Part shown: positions 33,845-45,565 of the stretch, in pieces
Position numbering within the stretch: the first letter of the stretch is position 1
How the letters are laid out: the number at the start of each line of letters is the position of its first letter
Notes under the pieces: model-generated
Database searches by the model: none
Told to the model about the DNA's origin: nothing
The model's input: the letters and a program-made list of their open reading frames with translations, nothing else
Made by a program: the position numbers and the translations under genes
From: Platycnemis pennipes
Taxonomy: Eukaryota > Arthropoda > Insecta > Odonata > Platycnemididae
Assembly (NCBI GenBank): GCA_933228895.1
Contig: OW121858.1
Span: 31,023,859 to 31,087,858 of the forward strand
Length of the DNA: 64,000 nt
Direction of reading: 5' to 3'

Positions 33845-34730
33845 AAAAGGAATGTATTAATGTTCAATTACTCAATGGACGAGGTGATTATTGAAAGGAA
33901 AAGTGAAATAAAAGATTTGGGCATTATTTTTGACTGTAAAATGACCTTTGTAAATCGTATATTGTACATTACCATGTCTGCATGTAAGCTGCATGGTTTC
34001 ATATACCGTATGTCAAAGTACTTTAGGAATGAATGTGCGCTAAAATTATTGTATTTTTCTCTTGTAAGGAGTAAATTAGAATATTGCTCTGTAATATGGA
34101 ACCCTTATGCAAAAAAGTACAGCGAAATTATTGAGAGAATTCAAAAAAGGTTTTTAAGGTATATGTATTATATTCGATATCGCGTTTATCCTATTATGGA
34201 AAATCATATAAAATACGACAACTTATTGGAAATGTTTCATTTCCATAAACTGATCGAAGAATATTGAATGATCTTATATTTTTACATGACGTAATAAATA
34301 AAGGAGAATGTGGCATGTTGTTGAATAGAATAAATTTCCATGTTCCATCCAGAAAGGGTAGAAATATGATGACATTTTATGCCATGAATGTCAATAGTGA
34401 ATATTGTAAAAATTCTCCCGTTAATAGATTGTGTATTACATACAACAAATATTGCAATGATCTGAATTTATATCAAGACAGAAATAAATTTTTAAAAGAA
34501 CTTATTTCTAAACTTAACACACTGAGGTAATGTTGTTAATGTTGTTCATGTTATTGATATTTGATAGATATTTATAATTTGTCCAATGTTATTAATATTT
34601 GTATTATCTTCTTTGTCTAGCGTTTTGACCAGTGCTAATAATATTGTATTATCTTGTTCGATAATTAATTGTTTACCCTGTAATTATATTTATATGTTGG
34701 GTAAACATTAAAAACAATAAATAAATAATA
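33845..34730 (+). pseudogene. Non-LTR retrotransposon RT 3' fragment
   Basis: EIKDLGIIFDCKMTF, KLLYFSLVRSKLEYCSVIW and IERIQKRFLRYMYY are typical of the end of the RT domain (D-L-G-I-x-x-D, then L-E-Y-x-S-x-x-W). A frameshift at about 34265 separates the tail (LLNRINFHVPSRKGRN) from it. Ends with (AATA)n near 34715. A separate family from the other tails. Confidence 0.8.
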
Positions 34731-35183
34731 ATATATTATAGCATACTCATACAATTTTGGTGTATGCGTTTTCACCCTATAGATGATTTTACATATAGGT
34801 GTTTTTCAGGATTAGTATATATTCATTAAATAACATAGCTCTTTCACGGGATTCTGAATCCTGGAGTCATGGTCGAACCTCCTTAATCTTTTACAGGAAT
34901 ATTCGACAATTACAATGCATGATAATTCACGGTGGAGCAGAGGAGTAGATGATGGATTTCCTCGAGGTCCACCGTGAGTTGGCCCTGGGTCAATGGAAGG
35001 GGCCACAGGGTGCCCAATGCCGGAGGAAGGCATGGGAGGAGCTAACGGAAAAGCTCAATGCCTTTCCGTTAGGGGCTCGTAAGCCATGGGATGTTCAAGT
35101 AGACAATAAGTTACTCTGGTGGTAGTTGAAACATCTATTGCCAAAAGTATGCGAGTAAAAAGATTAGTTCATGGATGCATCTA
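34731..35183. other. Spacer with a small repeat remnant
   Basis: 34815-34890 is the inverted partner of 26466-26535. The rest is not recognised. Confidence 0.35.
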
Positions 35184-35958
35184 CAGGGTTTATAGGGGTT
35201 TTCATTTTCATTTTCCCTGACTTTTCCAGGATTTCCAGACATTTATTATTGATTTTCCCTGACTTTTGAGCGCCTGAAAACTCGAAGATTTCGGTCATTT
35301 ACAGGGATAAAAGTGGTAGTGAGGAAGCAGAGAAGTCTAAACTTATGAAATATTGTAGGTTTATTTTCATATTAATCATATGAGCTTCCAGTAATAAGAG
35401 ATCAACAACTTTAAGTCCACAAAATAAAAATTATGATTACTTACATTGACAGAAAGGGTTTTAATTGCAGAAAAATATATGCAAAGAGGCTTTTCTGGCT
35501 TTTCCTTCAAACCAGATGTCATGTTAAAGTAGCTCTTTGAATCAATCTCGGTTTTTTCTTCTTTCTACAAATTTGGCTAAGTGACTTCAAATTTGACTGA
35601 GTATAACTTTTTTGTCGCCAGAGGGACAAAGCGAAGCATTCCTGGTGAAATCGCTAGCGAATGAAAATGAGAATATGAATGCGCACACCTTTCGCCAATC
35701 TATTCACCAAACCACGCAGGCTATAGCCAGAAAGAACCAGAACAGGGCTGCCTCCTCCACAGCGAAGCCGTCCTGAGGCCAGTCGTCCCCTCCTTCACCC
35801 GACCTATGTGCAGTTTTTGATCTCTTTGCATTTTCAAGTGATACATTTAAAAACCTTTTGATATTTTTCCCTGACCACACGTTAAATTCCCTGACTTTTC
35901 CAGGATTTCCATGGCCGTTTTCATTTTCCCTGACTTTTCCAGGTTCCTATAAACCTTG
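35184..35958 (+). mobile_element. Fam-4 element, copy b
   Basis: 775 bp from CAGGGTTTATAGGGG to CCTATAAACCTTG, the same internal order as copy a. Uninterrupted, so it serves as the reference for the two split copies. Confidence 0.8.
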
Positions 35959-36193
35959 TAAATAATATTGTTATTTCCACCTTCTTACTCGTATTAAATA
36001 CACCAGTGTCTCACAAAGTTCATTTTTGAAATATGTGGCATACTCATGAAGGGATATATTTAGTGACTCTTCTAATGCTTGTACTGATAAACAATACCTT
36101 TATTTCCATCCTCTTAGTCGTATTCAATAAATATGAAAACTGTTATGACCAAAAGACGGTCCAGCCACCTACTCCAAGATATTGGTCATTTAA

Positions 36194-38874
36194 CCCGGCG
36201 TTACTCGCGCGAGATTTCCGATCAAGGTTACTCGCGTGGGGTGCTCCTGACACCCCAAACGTAAATTTTCGTTTAAAAATGGGTTTCACAGCATTTTATT
36301 TGTGAAATCCATAAATATTATTTAAATATATGTTTTTACTTCCAGTGTTTATGCTGAGGAGAATGAGTTGATCGTTTAACTTGTACTCTCTAACCGTTGG
36401 CGGATCTAGGGTTGGGGAGAGTTGGAAAATCCCCAACCACAAATCCAAGAGAAATAGTTTTTTTGCGGAGGCTAAGTTCTGAGGGATAATGGGGCTCAGC
36501 AGAATCAAAGTTGCTTAGAGTAATGTGGAGAATCTCTGGTTGTACACCGGGTAACAGTGTTCATTGTAGCCGGCGTTTCAACACTAACCGAGCGTCATTC
36601 TCAGGGCTGAGATGACTCACCTTTTCCCTGAGGACGATGCTTGATTAGAGTGTCGACACGACTGCTACAATGAACAATGCGACCCAATGCACTACCCCGG
36701 AAGGTCCTTGTACATACATCCATCGGGAAACTTAGATTATACATAATTTTCTGAGTGCTAATTTTGGGGGGAAGTGGGGGGGGGGGGGAAGTTCCTCCCC
36801 AAAATTTTGGTCCGGATCCGATTATTTCTCTTACGTACGATAAATTACTTTCTCAGACTTGAATATGAACTACTGTGAATACTGTTATCATGGCATAGGC
36901 ACCATAATCCGCTTTCACTACGTATTCACGAATGTTGCCGTAACTTATCAAAATAGCATTGTCCAGATCATTTTCATTTCCGATATTCTCCTTACAAATG
37001 GCTTCGTCAATTCTCTCGCACTTTCTCGTAGGAATTTGGATCAATACATCTTGCTTCTTGGATTGATGTTATTGTATATAGCAAAATAGTTAATGCCTGC
37101 CACGTTTTTGGAGCGGAAAAAATTACCATTGGCCATCTAGTAGTGTTTCTTGAAATATTACGTGCTACGCACATCTCATCCACTGTGTCAACACCGCCCT
37201 TAGTAAAGTTCCCTATAAAAAGATATTACCTCTGGTTTCTTCTTGTCACCTGTCGACCTGTCTATGCTCATACTACATGCATTGTTGACAACAAAATTAT
37301 GTTTTCACCTTTTTTTTGGATGTAAGATAAGATAGTTATGTTCTTTCTAAATCCAAAGAGACTGCTATTCTCCTCCCTCTGTTTTGTGCACACCATCTTA
37401 GGTGGCAATTCCCTTTTTTCAGAGTTTCCACCAGTGTCAATTTACTTTGTATCAAATCCTCTGCCAGGGGAACACTTGCAAACCAATTGTCAGCTGTGAC
37501 GTTTCTCCACGGCCCAACAATTTGTTCCACTAAGCGCTTTACCACACCTCTAAGCTCTTTAGGAGTACTATCTACTTTGTAGGGTCCTTCAGGTTGACTC
37601 CCTGCATATACCTCTAAATTGTAAATATTGAATACATTAGCGTCAACCAATGAAAATATTTCTTTACCATATCTTGCAGGCTTATTTGGGAGATATTGCC
37701 TGAATGAATATCTTCCCCTAAAGCCGACTATTAGCTCGTCTACCTTTGTGTACTCTGATATGGCATAGTTATCCTGAAACTTTCTCACAGGCATTTCAAA
37801 AAGTTGACGAATCGCAGCTAATTTGTCTATCATTTTACTTTCTGCCCTACTGTTTATATCATCAAATCTGAGCCACTGCAAAAGAAAACGGAATCCTTGA
37901 TAATTCATGGACACGTAAAATGTCAACACCATCTCGATCCTATAAATCCTCTATATTTTTTCGCCCAGATCTACTTGTTCCCGTGAAGAGCAAACGCCCT
38001 ATGAAACATTCAATTTCTCCCTCATCAGTGGGCCTGGCATCTCTCGCACGCGAATAATTCACTCCTACTTTTTGAATTTGAATATTTATGCATAACGATA
38101 TTCCTAACCTGAAGTTATACCATGCAAAGTGTAAACCATAAAAATCAAGTTTCTGAAATATTTTTTTGTAGTAGGAAAAAAAACAATTAGACTTTCAATA
38201 CTAGCTACGTACTTACTGGGTGATATACTGCACTCGTAATGAAGTTATGTATACGGAGAAAAATAGAAGATATATAGAATAAAAATATGGAGATAAGAAA
38301 AACAATATTTTCGGAGTTGTACGCAATCGAATCACGCTGAAAATCTGAAAATTGTAATATGATTATGACCATCAAAACATGAATATAATTACTATTTCAT
38401 CAATATTATTCAATGATAGTATAAAACCAAGAAAAACCTATCTCACAGAAAGCACATGCCGAGGAGTCTACGTCGCGGAGTCAATTGGGGTGTTCAGGAC
38501 ACCCCGCGCGAGTAACGCCGTGAGTGAGAGTATACCGAATGATTTGAGAGACGTCCTCCAGGTGATAAAGGTAAAATACGAGAACGCATGTTAGATTGTA
38601 ACATAAATTTCACAGTTACAAAGTTGCAACCAAAACAATGAGGTATGGAGTAAGAATTGGTAGTATGAGATTGAGTGGCTTGAACATTATCCCCTTTTAA
38701 GGCTACCACGCAGGTTATTTACAATGTATACCTGTGAATGTTGGTGTTAAAAGAAAGATAACATATCACATTCCAGCTACTGAAGAGTAGAGGTCAATGG
38801 AATAAAGAATAAAAAAATTATACAGTGAAAAACAGGGTGGGGTGTTCAGGACACCCCGCGCGAGTAACGCCGGG
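36194..38874 (-). mobile_element. piggyBac-type element 2
   Basis: 2,681 bp with 15-bp inverted ends CCCGGCGTTACTCGC / GCGAGTAACGCCGGG and TTAA on both sides (36190-36193, 38875-38878). The self-complementary GGGGTGTTCAGGACACCCC is subterminal on the right, repeated internally at 38488, and present in diverged form on the left. Inserted at a TTAA in Fam-4c, as comparison with 35184-35958 shows. Confidence 0.88.
37250..38075 (-). pseudogene. piggyBac transposase remnant (element 2)
   Basis: Minus strand, in three frames. The N-terminal part reads RPTDEGEIECFIGRLLFTGT; the main block (37932-37336) has LRFDDINSR, VDELIVGFRGRYSFRQYLPN and VTADNWFASVPLAEDL. These contain the regions of the first two catalytic Asp of the DDE_Tnp_1_7 fold. 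After about 37415 it shifts to PPKMVCTKQREENSSLFGF and SYIQKKGENIILLSTMH. The third Asp region and the Cys-rich C-terminus are absent. Cannot be active. Confidence 0.85.
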
Positions 38875-39269
38875 TTAAGGAGATAAAAGTGGTAGTGAGG
38901 AAGCAGAGTAGTCTAAACTTATGAAAAATTGTAGGTTTATTTTCATATTAATCATAAGAACTTCCAGTAATAAGAGATCAACAACTTTAAGTCAACAAAA
39001 TAAAAATTATCATTACTTACATTGATATGCCTTCAGAAAGGGTTTTAATTGCAGAAAAATATATGCAAAGAGGGCTAACCTGGCTTTTCCTTCAAACCTG
39101 ATGTCATGTTAAAGTAGCTCTTTGAATCAATCTTGATTTTTTCTTCCTCACATCCTTCTATAAATTTGGCTAAGTGACTTCAAATTTGACTGACAATGAG
39201 AATAACTTTTTTGTCACCAGAGGGACAAAGCGAAGCATTCCTGGCGAAATCGCTAGCCAATGAAAATGA

Positions 39270-39510
39270 GAATATGAATGCGCACACGTGTGCGCATTCA
39301 TATTCATTCACGGCTGGCCTCAGGCTGGCTTCGCTGTGGAGGAGGCAGCCCTATTCTGGTTCTTTCTGGCTCTATAGCCTGCACAATTTGGTGAAAAGAT
39401 TGGCGAAAGGTACCTTTCGCCAATCTTTTCACCAAATCGCACAGGCTATAGCCAGAAAGAACCAGAATAGGGCTGCCTCCTCCACAGCGAAGCCAGCCTG
39501 AGGCCAGTCG
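39270..39510. repeat. Two adjacent large palindromes within Fam-4c
   Basis: A perfect 36-bp palindrome (39270-39305, centre CACACGTGTG) is followed by a near-perfect inverted repeat with arms of about 100 bp (39312-39510, centre AAAGGTACCTTT, no spacer). The other Fam-4 copies hold only one arm. The overlapping open frames on both strands come from this symmetry. Confidence 0.9.
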
Positions 39511-39709
39511 TCCCCTCCCCTTTACCCCTCCTCTTCCGCTCCTATGCGCAGTTTTTGATCTCTTGGCATTTTCAGGTGATAAATTCCAAAATTTGATAGT
39601 TTTGCGATTTTTCCCTGACCACACGTTAAATTCCCTGACTTTTCCAGGATTTCCATGGCCGTTTTCATTTTCCCCGACTTTTCCAGGTTTTCCGTTCCTA
39701 TAAACCCTG

Positions 39710-40117
39710 ATCTAGGGACTGCCTAATGAGCAACAAATTACAAAAGCATGTTATGAATACTTAAGGGTGCAAATGATTCAAACGGGGAGACTCATTTTCA
39801 CAAATAACACATGCTTTGAGCATTAATAACAACACTAATAACAATTTGTCCATTTTCAAATCAACATGAGGTTTTTTTCTGGCTGCTTTTCAAAGTAGTT
39901 CTTCTGAAACATTATAAAATAGCAAACATATTGATTTTGATGCCAAGCAATGCGTGTGTATTTGCCTACCGATAATAAAGTTCTAATCCATTCCCTTCAC
40001 CCTCTGCCACACACCCTCACAGAGGCTTGCAGGGTATTTCGTAGCTGTAGATGAATCTTTGGGTTGCCAGGTCAGCATATTGCTAACCTACCATGGCTAG
40101 CTACGAGTGATATTTAC
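39710..40117. other. Gene B intron 2, short dispersed repeat
   Basis: At 40008-40045 CACCCTCTGCCACACACCCTC followed by GGCTTGCAGGGTAT matches 44158-44200, probably a shared retroposon 3' segment. Nothing else is recognised. Confidence 0.4.
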
Positions 40118-40264
40118 CTCAAGCATAGACCTTGACTCTTCGTAATACCTGCTCTCATAGGTCACCTTGCATTCAATACAATTCCGCTTGAAGAGCCGAA
40201 AGTTAGCCAATTTTTCTAAGCAGTTCTGGCACACATTCCAAGGCACACTCGCCTCTTTTACCAC
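40118..40264 (-). CDS. ZAD zinc-finger gene B, exon 2 (second half of ZAD)
   Basis: 147 bp, 49 codons, phase 0. Acceptor TTTTCAG, donor GAG/GTAAAT. The peptide VVKEASVPWNVCQNCLEKLA and FRLFKRNCIECK carries the second C-x2-C ligand pair and the same basic segment as genes A and C. Intron 2 to exon 3 is about 7.7 kb and holds piggyBac relic 2. Confidence 0.88.
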
Positions 40265-40424
40265 CTGAAAATATTGTCGACAGGAGATAATTACTGACAA
40301 CAAAGGTCACCAAACTATGCTGGCCATACAATTACAGACGATGACCTAATACACAATATTCTGGCAATACTAACAGAGTGAAAATTAAAAATCGATCAAT
40401 TAACAAACAGTACTCATATCTTTA

Positions 40425-40608
40425 AGTTATTTAACTAACTTAAAGAGATTAATATTGTATTAATTTTTAGGGGGAGGTTTCTGACAACTAAGGTATTTTG
40501 GGGTAAGGATAGGTAGGTAATTTGGTACACGTTGGAAAGTTGTAATCATTTTTCATTTTTGCTGGTTTCCCAATACAGAATTTGGTATTAAACTTTCATT
40601 TTAGCCAT
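40425..40608. repeat. ~180-bp repeat, inverted partner at 45984-46165
   Basis: Nearly identical (about 95% by eye) to the complement of 45984-46165; landmarks are AAGTTGTAATCATTTTTCAT and AGGTTTCTGACAACTAAGG. It lies in gene B intron 1, the partner in gene C intron 2. Confidence 0.8.
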
Positions 40609-41404
40609 TAGGTTTTTTGTTTGTTTATTGTAACCAAGTGAACGTTTGTTGAGTTACTGATCTTCCTGAATGATGCGACGTTTATTTCTCGTTAATGAAT
40701 AGTTAAGACTTTATCACGGATTAAATCTCATCATTTGGTTGTTTATCAAATCTCAAATTCTAACACGACCATCTTACACGTCTGCGTTTTCACAACATAG
40801 GTACAATGCCAAACTACATACCAGACTCGATGTCTGAACAGTGCACACACACTGTGATGGTTTACGAAAATAGAATTCCAACACTGGGATAATAACGTAA
40901 AAAAACCCAGAGTTTATCATCAGATTCGTGCCGGTAGGACTCGATACATGGGCTTACGAGGAAATTCATTTCACTTAAAAGACCGAAAATCAAGCAGTCC
41001 GGCTATCAATAATCGGGATAAAAGTGTACAAAAACTAACGAATAATAAGCCAACAGTCATCTTTAGGTATTTGTGAAGATTAGCACCGAACAATTTATGC
41101 CAGCAACATCTTTTCTTTTTTCACCGACTTTCCGTTTGTATTTCCCAACGTTAAACTACCGTCGTCCATCGTTAACAATTCATAGAATATTTCACTCATC
41201 TTAAATGAACAAGTTGGAGAAGGAAGGTCGCGCGTATTGATGGTTGGAAGCCGATCTAAACCAGTTCAACGAGTTTTAGCACCCGAGAAAATTAACACAA
41301 TTTACAGTAACAAAAGAGAACTAACATGGAGTGAAATATGGGTTAATCCTCATTTATTTATCACAATTAATAGTTATTTGTTGCAAAAACTATTTTCTAC
41401 TCAC

Positions 41405-41539
41405 TTGAAACTGAAGTAAATCTTGAATAGCATCTTCCACAACGAAATCTATACCACCATTTTCCTCGAAAATGTCCACTAAATATTTTCCGGTGCACAG
41501 ACACAGCCTGCACAAGTTGTACTGAAATATACAACTCAT
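41405..41539 (-). CDS. ZAD zinc-finger gene B, exon 1 (first half of ZAD)
   Basis: 135 bp, 45 codons, donor CAA/GTGAGT. The peptide MSCIFQYNLCRLCLCTGKYL and EDAIQDLLQFQ aligns directly with exon 1 of genes A and C. The ATG at 41539 is chosen because it gives the same length as gene A. An alternative is that TTTCAG just before the Tyr codon is an acceptor and the start lies in an upstream exon. Confidence 0.82.
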
Positions 41540-42172
41540 ATTCATTTATTCTCAACGCCCAAAACAATATTTTCACATTACCCCTGAAATTGTATCCACT
41601 CCAACCATACTACCCAGGTTGTTCTGCCCGCTCCTAGCGGAAAACGATGCTCGTTTAATAAACAAATGAGGTAAAAAAAATATGGCACCCTCGTATTCGT
41701 CTGGTTGTACAAGGAGATGATTATCGTGGAAATTTAAGGAGTTATTTCTTAATCCATCGCGATAACTGATGAGTATGCTCCGTTAAGGTAGCATTCTCAT
41801 TGCAGTTATAATTTTACAGAAAATTGTCCATGTATATGTCTGTGATACCCTGTAACCCATTGTCAGGATTTCTGGTCGACGAAAAATATTGGATTCTATG
41901 GGTTACGGTCAGTCGTAATTTCTTAGTTGCGTGTTTCAATTGAAACCAATTTGAGTTATTACCGAAGTGTACAGTGAAAGACAAAGTTAATCAAAAATAT
42001 TAGTTGATTACTCAGAAAATTGCGTCGAGTGTTCATTCAGAGTATCACTTTGCAGTTGTAATGATTGGAGCATTGGTTTCGACGCTATGAAGTGACAGTT
42101 TGGAATGGAATGATATGGAACTAACTTATTCCCATCTTCTGGGTGAACAGTCATTCTAGCCTTCATTTTCTT
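41540..42172. promoter_or_regulatory. Head-to-head intergenic region of genes B and C
   Basis: 633 bp separate the two start codons, so both promoters and 5' UTRs should lie here. No TATA box, CpG cluster or named factor site stands out. No transposon end was recognised here, in contrast to the repeat-filled introns. Confidence 0.5.
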
Positions 42173-42331
42173 ATGGGAGAACCGACGAAGATAAACATGA
42201 ATGCTCTGTGTAAATATAACCTCTGCAGATTGTGCTTATGCCGAGGGGACTGTTTATTGGATATTTTTGATGACGGTGGCAAACGAGATTTCACGATTGC
42301 CGACGCCATTCAGGATTTGCTTCAATTTCAG
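42173..42331 (+). CDS. ZAD zinc-finger gene C, exon 1 (first half of ZAD)
   Basis: 159 bp, 53 codons from ATG to donor CAG/GTCAGT. The peptide MGEPTKINMNALCKYNLCRL continues CLCRGDCLLDIFDD and ends AIQDLLQFQ. First C-x2-C ligand pair present. The ATG at 42173 is preferred. A second in-frame ATG eight codons on, just before the conserved core, is also possible. Confidence 0.87.
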
Positions 42332-43179
42332 GTCAGTTATTATGAATTCTATGCCTGGAGTGATGCCTTTCGTTCGGTTTAGGATCACTAGTAGACGGTG
42401 TCAGTATCTCGTTTTTGTCTCATCACGTCACTTCATGTTAGTTTTGTGAATTAGTTCCTCCAGTTCTTGTTGGCAGAGATTGAATTCCAGCAAGATGAAC
42501 TCTGAATTTGAAAAGGTTTAATTAATCTAAGACTTCAAAACAGAACAAGGTAAAGAAGATGAACCAAAGAATACAGTTATAGTAAACATAATCTGTTACC
42601 TGAAAAGGGGCATGGAACCTATAATTCGCCAATATATAAACATACAATTGTTTATTTCCGCAGTTATCCTTTTTATCTAATTTCGTTACACTTATCATTC
42701 CAGTACTTCCTGAGCTATACAAAAACGAAATTGTTTCCTGTCATACCTGTTGTCTCCTCAGGGCTAGATTAAGACCCTTAAAAGCCCTATGCACTTTCTA
42801 AATTTTGGTGCCTCCATATACATGTACCTACCTACCTACTCAAAAATATTAGCAGTTTTAACTGGTGAAATAAGATGTAATGTTTTAGAATAAAAGTAAT
42901 TATACTGAAAGATGGAAAATAATGTTTATTTTTGTATGCATCCTCTTCGGCTTTTGTCGAAAGTTTCCAAATTTCTGTGGAGTCACATTCCCTTGATCAT
43001 TCATAATCATGTTTGTATTTTGCTTTCGTCCTGTTTCTCCCATATCCCTGATGTAATTCGGTCCTTATCCATCCCAGCAGCATGCATGTATAATGGATGA
43101 GAAGCCCAGAAAACATTGCCTCAACCCCAAATATAGATAGACCACAAGTTATGTTATTTCTATGTTCTGAAAAATAACA
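42332..43179. other. Gene C intron 1, left part
   Basis: No repeat partner or exon recognised. Confidence 0.35.
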
Positions 43180-43187
43180 GTATTAAT

Positions 43188-43498
43188 TAGGAATGGGTCG
43201 GTTCCACTTTTTTTCGGTTCCGGTTCTTAACTTCGGTTCTCGGTTCTTAATTTACCACTTACTTTACATTGCTCAATGGTAAGATAAGGTAATCAATAAT
43301 CATTTTCAGAGACTGAATTAGAATAATTCGCGACTTGGAAGCACCTAAGTACACTATTTCACCAGGTTTTAATGTGAAGCCTCCACTTTCGGAGTGTGAG
43401 TAGGTTTCAAACTGGTTTTCGCGCCAATTATTTCGGTACCGATTATTTTCGGCCTCGGTTCCGGTTGTAAGCTCAAGAACCGAACCGACCCATCCCTA
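43188..43498. mobile_element. Fam-7 hAT-type MITE, copy a
   Basis: 311 bp, TAGGAATGGGTCGG to CCGACCCATCCCTA, with perfect 8-bp duplications GTATTAAT (43180-43187, 43499-43506). The 8-bp duplication and TAGGG-type ends fit hAT. No coding. The subterminal regions are rich in CGGTTC/GAACCG. Confidence 0.9.
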
Positions 43499-43506
43499 GT
43501 ATTAAT

Positions 43507-44699
43507 AATCCAGTTTTTTTTATGGCCGCATGACCATTTCATAAAACAATTCAAATTACAAAATGCCAGAAATGTAATGTCTAAGTGTGCATAAAGAAAA
43601 TTTAAATGCACCAAAAGAAGTCGATCTTTGTCCATAAGTAGCACAGTTCTCAAACTGTTACTGCGTATGAGGATCCATTCGTTTCGGGATTTCTTCCATG
43701 TGAGTCCATTCTGGGGTGACAGTTTCGCCAACATTTCAGTTCACGTCTTCAGGTCCAAAGTGTTTGAGAGCAGATTTGTACCATCTTATATACCTACCAT
43801 TTACATGTCTTGCACTGTTGGCTTGTATCAAAAGCATTTTACACAATTGACAATTTTTTAACTTGCAAACTTGATATTGTTTTTTGATTATTTGAAATGT
43901 TCTCTTTGACGAGGACCATTGCATGTACATTGCTGAACGTCTAATAAATATTATTATTTATAAGCATAATTAATTGTTACAGCTGCTTGCCAATTACATA
44001 ACTGCATCATTCTTCTTATTAAATGCTCTAATGGAACAACGGTTAGGTATGGGAGTAGCGTGCAGTGGGATCGTGGGTGTCTACAAAATTACGAAGTAAA
44101 TGTTCTAGTATTACTGTAGCTCTTAGTTGCATGTTTGTAGTGCGTGTAAAGTCATATTCACCCCCTGCCACACATCCTCGTGGTGGCTCACAGGGTATCT
44201 ATATCTATCTATCTATATCTACATAATACCCTGCAAGCCACCATAAAGGCGCTCAAATGTTCAAGTGGTCGCATTTTCATTGGCTGTTTGACTAGTTTTT
44301 TCAATTAGGTGTTTCCAAGTATGGGAGAGCTTATAGCTATAGCCTCCCTGTCGTAATTGTTGGGGTTTTTGGCCGTTTCGATCACCTCGCGTATAGCGTA
44401 TTTGCGTGGGAAATAGCATTTTTCAGTCTTGATCAGCTAGGCTCCGTCGAAATTGATGTTGTGTGCCGGGCCTTCCCAAAAGTGAATTGACACAGCAGTG
44501 ATCAATTGTTCATAACTTTACTTAAGTCAGGTTCTGTGCTCAGATAAAGGCATCAATATTCATCATTGGAATGCGGCCTTTACATATGTAATTTTTAGGA
44601 AAATTGCCTGATTTGAGATGAAATTACCCCCCATTCAGGAAAAAGCCCTTGTTTATATTCTGGGATGATTCTTCCCTGTAATTATGGGGGAATGCCCCT
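43507..44699. other. Gene C intron 1 with simple repeat
   Basis: A (TCTA/ATCT) microsatellite at 44196-44225 follows the shared motif CACCCCCTGCCACACATCCTC. A (TTA)n tail occurs at 43942-43960. Open frames at 43369-43930 show no domain. Confidence 0.4.
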
Positions 44700-45245
44700 G
44701 ACATAAAATCTGTATTTCTGTTGCAAAAAAAGGCCATTAGAATACTAACTAAATCCCCATCTCGGGAACACTGTAGCCTACTGTTTATAAAATTGAAAAT
44801 TTTAACTGTTTATAGTATGTATGTGTTCAGAGTTTTGATATATGTGAAAGAAAACCTTGATCTCTTCCCTACAAGATGTGCAACTCACGACTACAGCACA
44901 AGAAATAATAATCTTTTATCCCTTAACCAATGCAGATTAACCAAAACCCAATCTTCCCTGCCTGATTTAGGTATCAGGCTATTTAATCATCCACCCATTT
45001 CAGCCAGAATGACTAGCCTTACTAAATTCAAGAGCATGATTCACTCATGGCTAGCCTTACATGCATTGTATTCTGTTGGTGAATTTTTTACGCATAAAAC
45101 TAGTGATATCATATTCTAACATGCAGCTTATAAACTGTAATTGTGTGTAATTTTTCTTGTATATTTATGTACAATAGAAATCTTTCCTGTCGAGGTCTGT
45201 GTATCTTCTGAATACTTTTGACCAATAAAACATTATTATTATTAA
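44700..45245 (+). pseudogene. Non-LTR retrotransposon RT 3' end
   Basis: The frame to 45119 has LLQKKAIRILTKSPSREHCS, LKILTVYSMYVFRVLIYVKE, YSTRNNNLLSLNQCRLTKTQ and LGIRLFNHPP: the full C-terminal signature of jockey/CR1-like reverse transcriptases. It is uninterrupted for 133 codons, so rather young. Followed by AATAAAAC and a (TTA)n tail at 45228-45242. Confidence 0.82.
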
Positions 45246-45565
45246 TCATATTAAGTGCTCTTATCTTTTATCTTTAATTAATTTAAGGGTTCCAACTGTT
45301 CACTCAAGATCTCATTACTTATTTCACATTCCTTATGTATGTACGAATTATATGTATTATCTACCAATTTTTCGAATAATGAAAGACTATAACAGCCTTT
45401 GTAAATTAACAGATATTTTTCATTTATCACAAATTGTATTCAAAAATTTTGTTCGTCAAAATGTCTAAATTTTTACTTTTATTCACCAATGTAACAATCT
45501 GGCCATTGTAATGTTTTGTAAAAGGACATTTGTCCGTTTAATAAATATTATTATTATTATTACAG
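45246..45565 (+). repeat. Probable retroposon 3' UTR reaching the exon 2 acceptor
   Basis: AT-rich sequence ending in GTCCGTTTAATAAATA followed by (TTA)n, like other retroposon tails here. The TTA run continues straight into the acceptor TTACAG of gene C exon 2. Confidence 0.45.

Larger units (their letters stand above)
36160..39709 (+). mobile_element. Fam-4 element, copy c, split by piggyBac relic 2
   Basis: A short left remnant (CCAAGATATTGGTCATTTA) precedes the piggyBac relic. The right part resumes at 38879 with GGAGATAAAAGTGGTAGTGA and runs to CCTATAAACCCTG. The outer left terminus is missing. Contains the large palindrome at 39312-39510. Confidence 0.75.

Noticed and set aside
37143..37325. 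Plus-strand frame over the piggyBac 2 region
   Set aside because: Antisense to the decayed transposase, with no domain.
39196..39624. Opposed open frames of about 100 codons around 39.2-39.6 kb
   Set aside because: They arise from the large palindrome in Fam-4c and have no domain or splice context.
44190..44230. TCTA-type repeat as a CRISPR-like or regulatory array
   Set aside because: A plain microsatellite following a dispersed retroposon motif.
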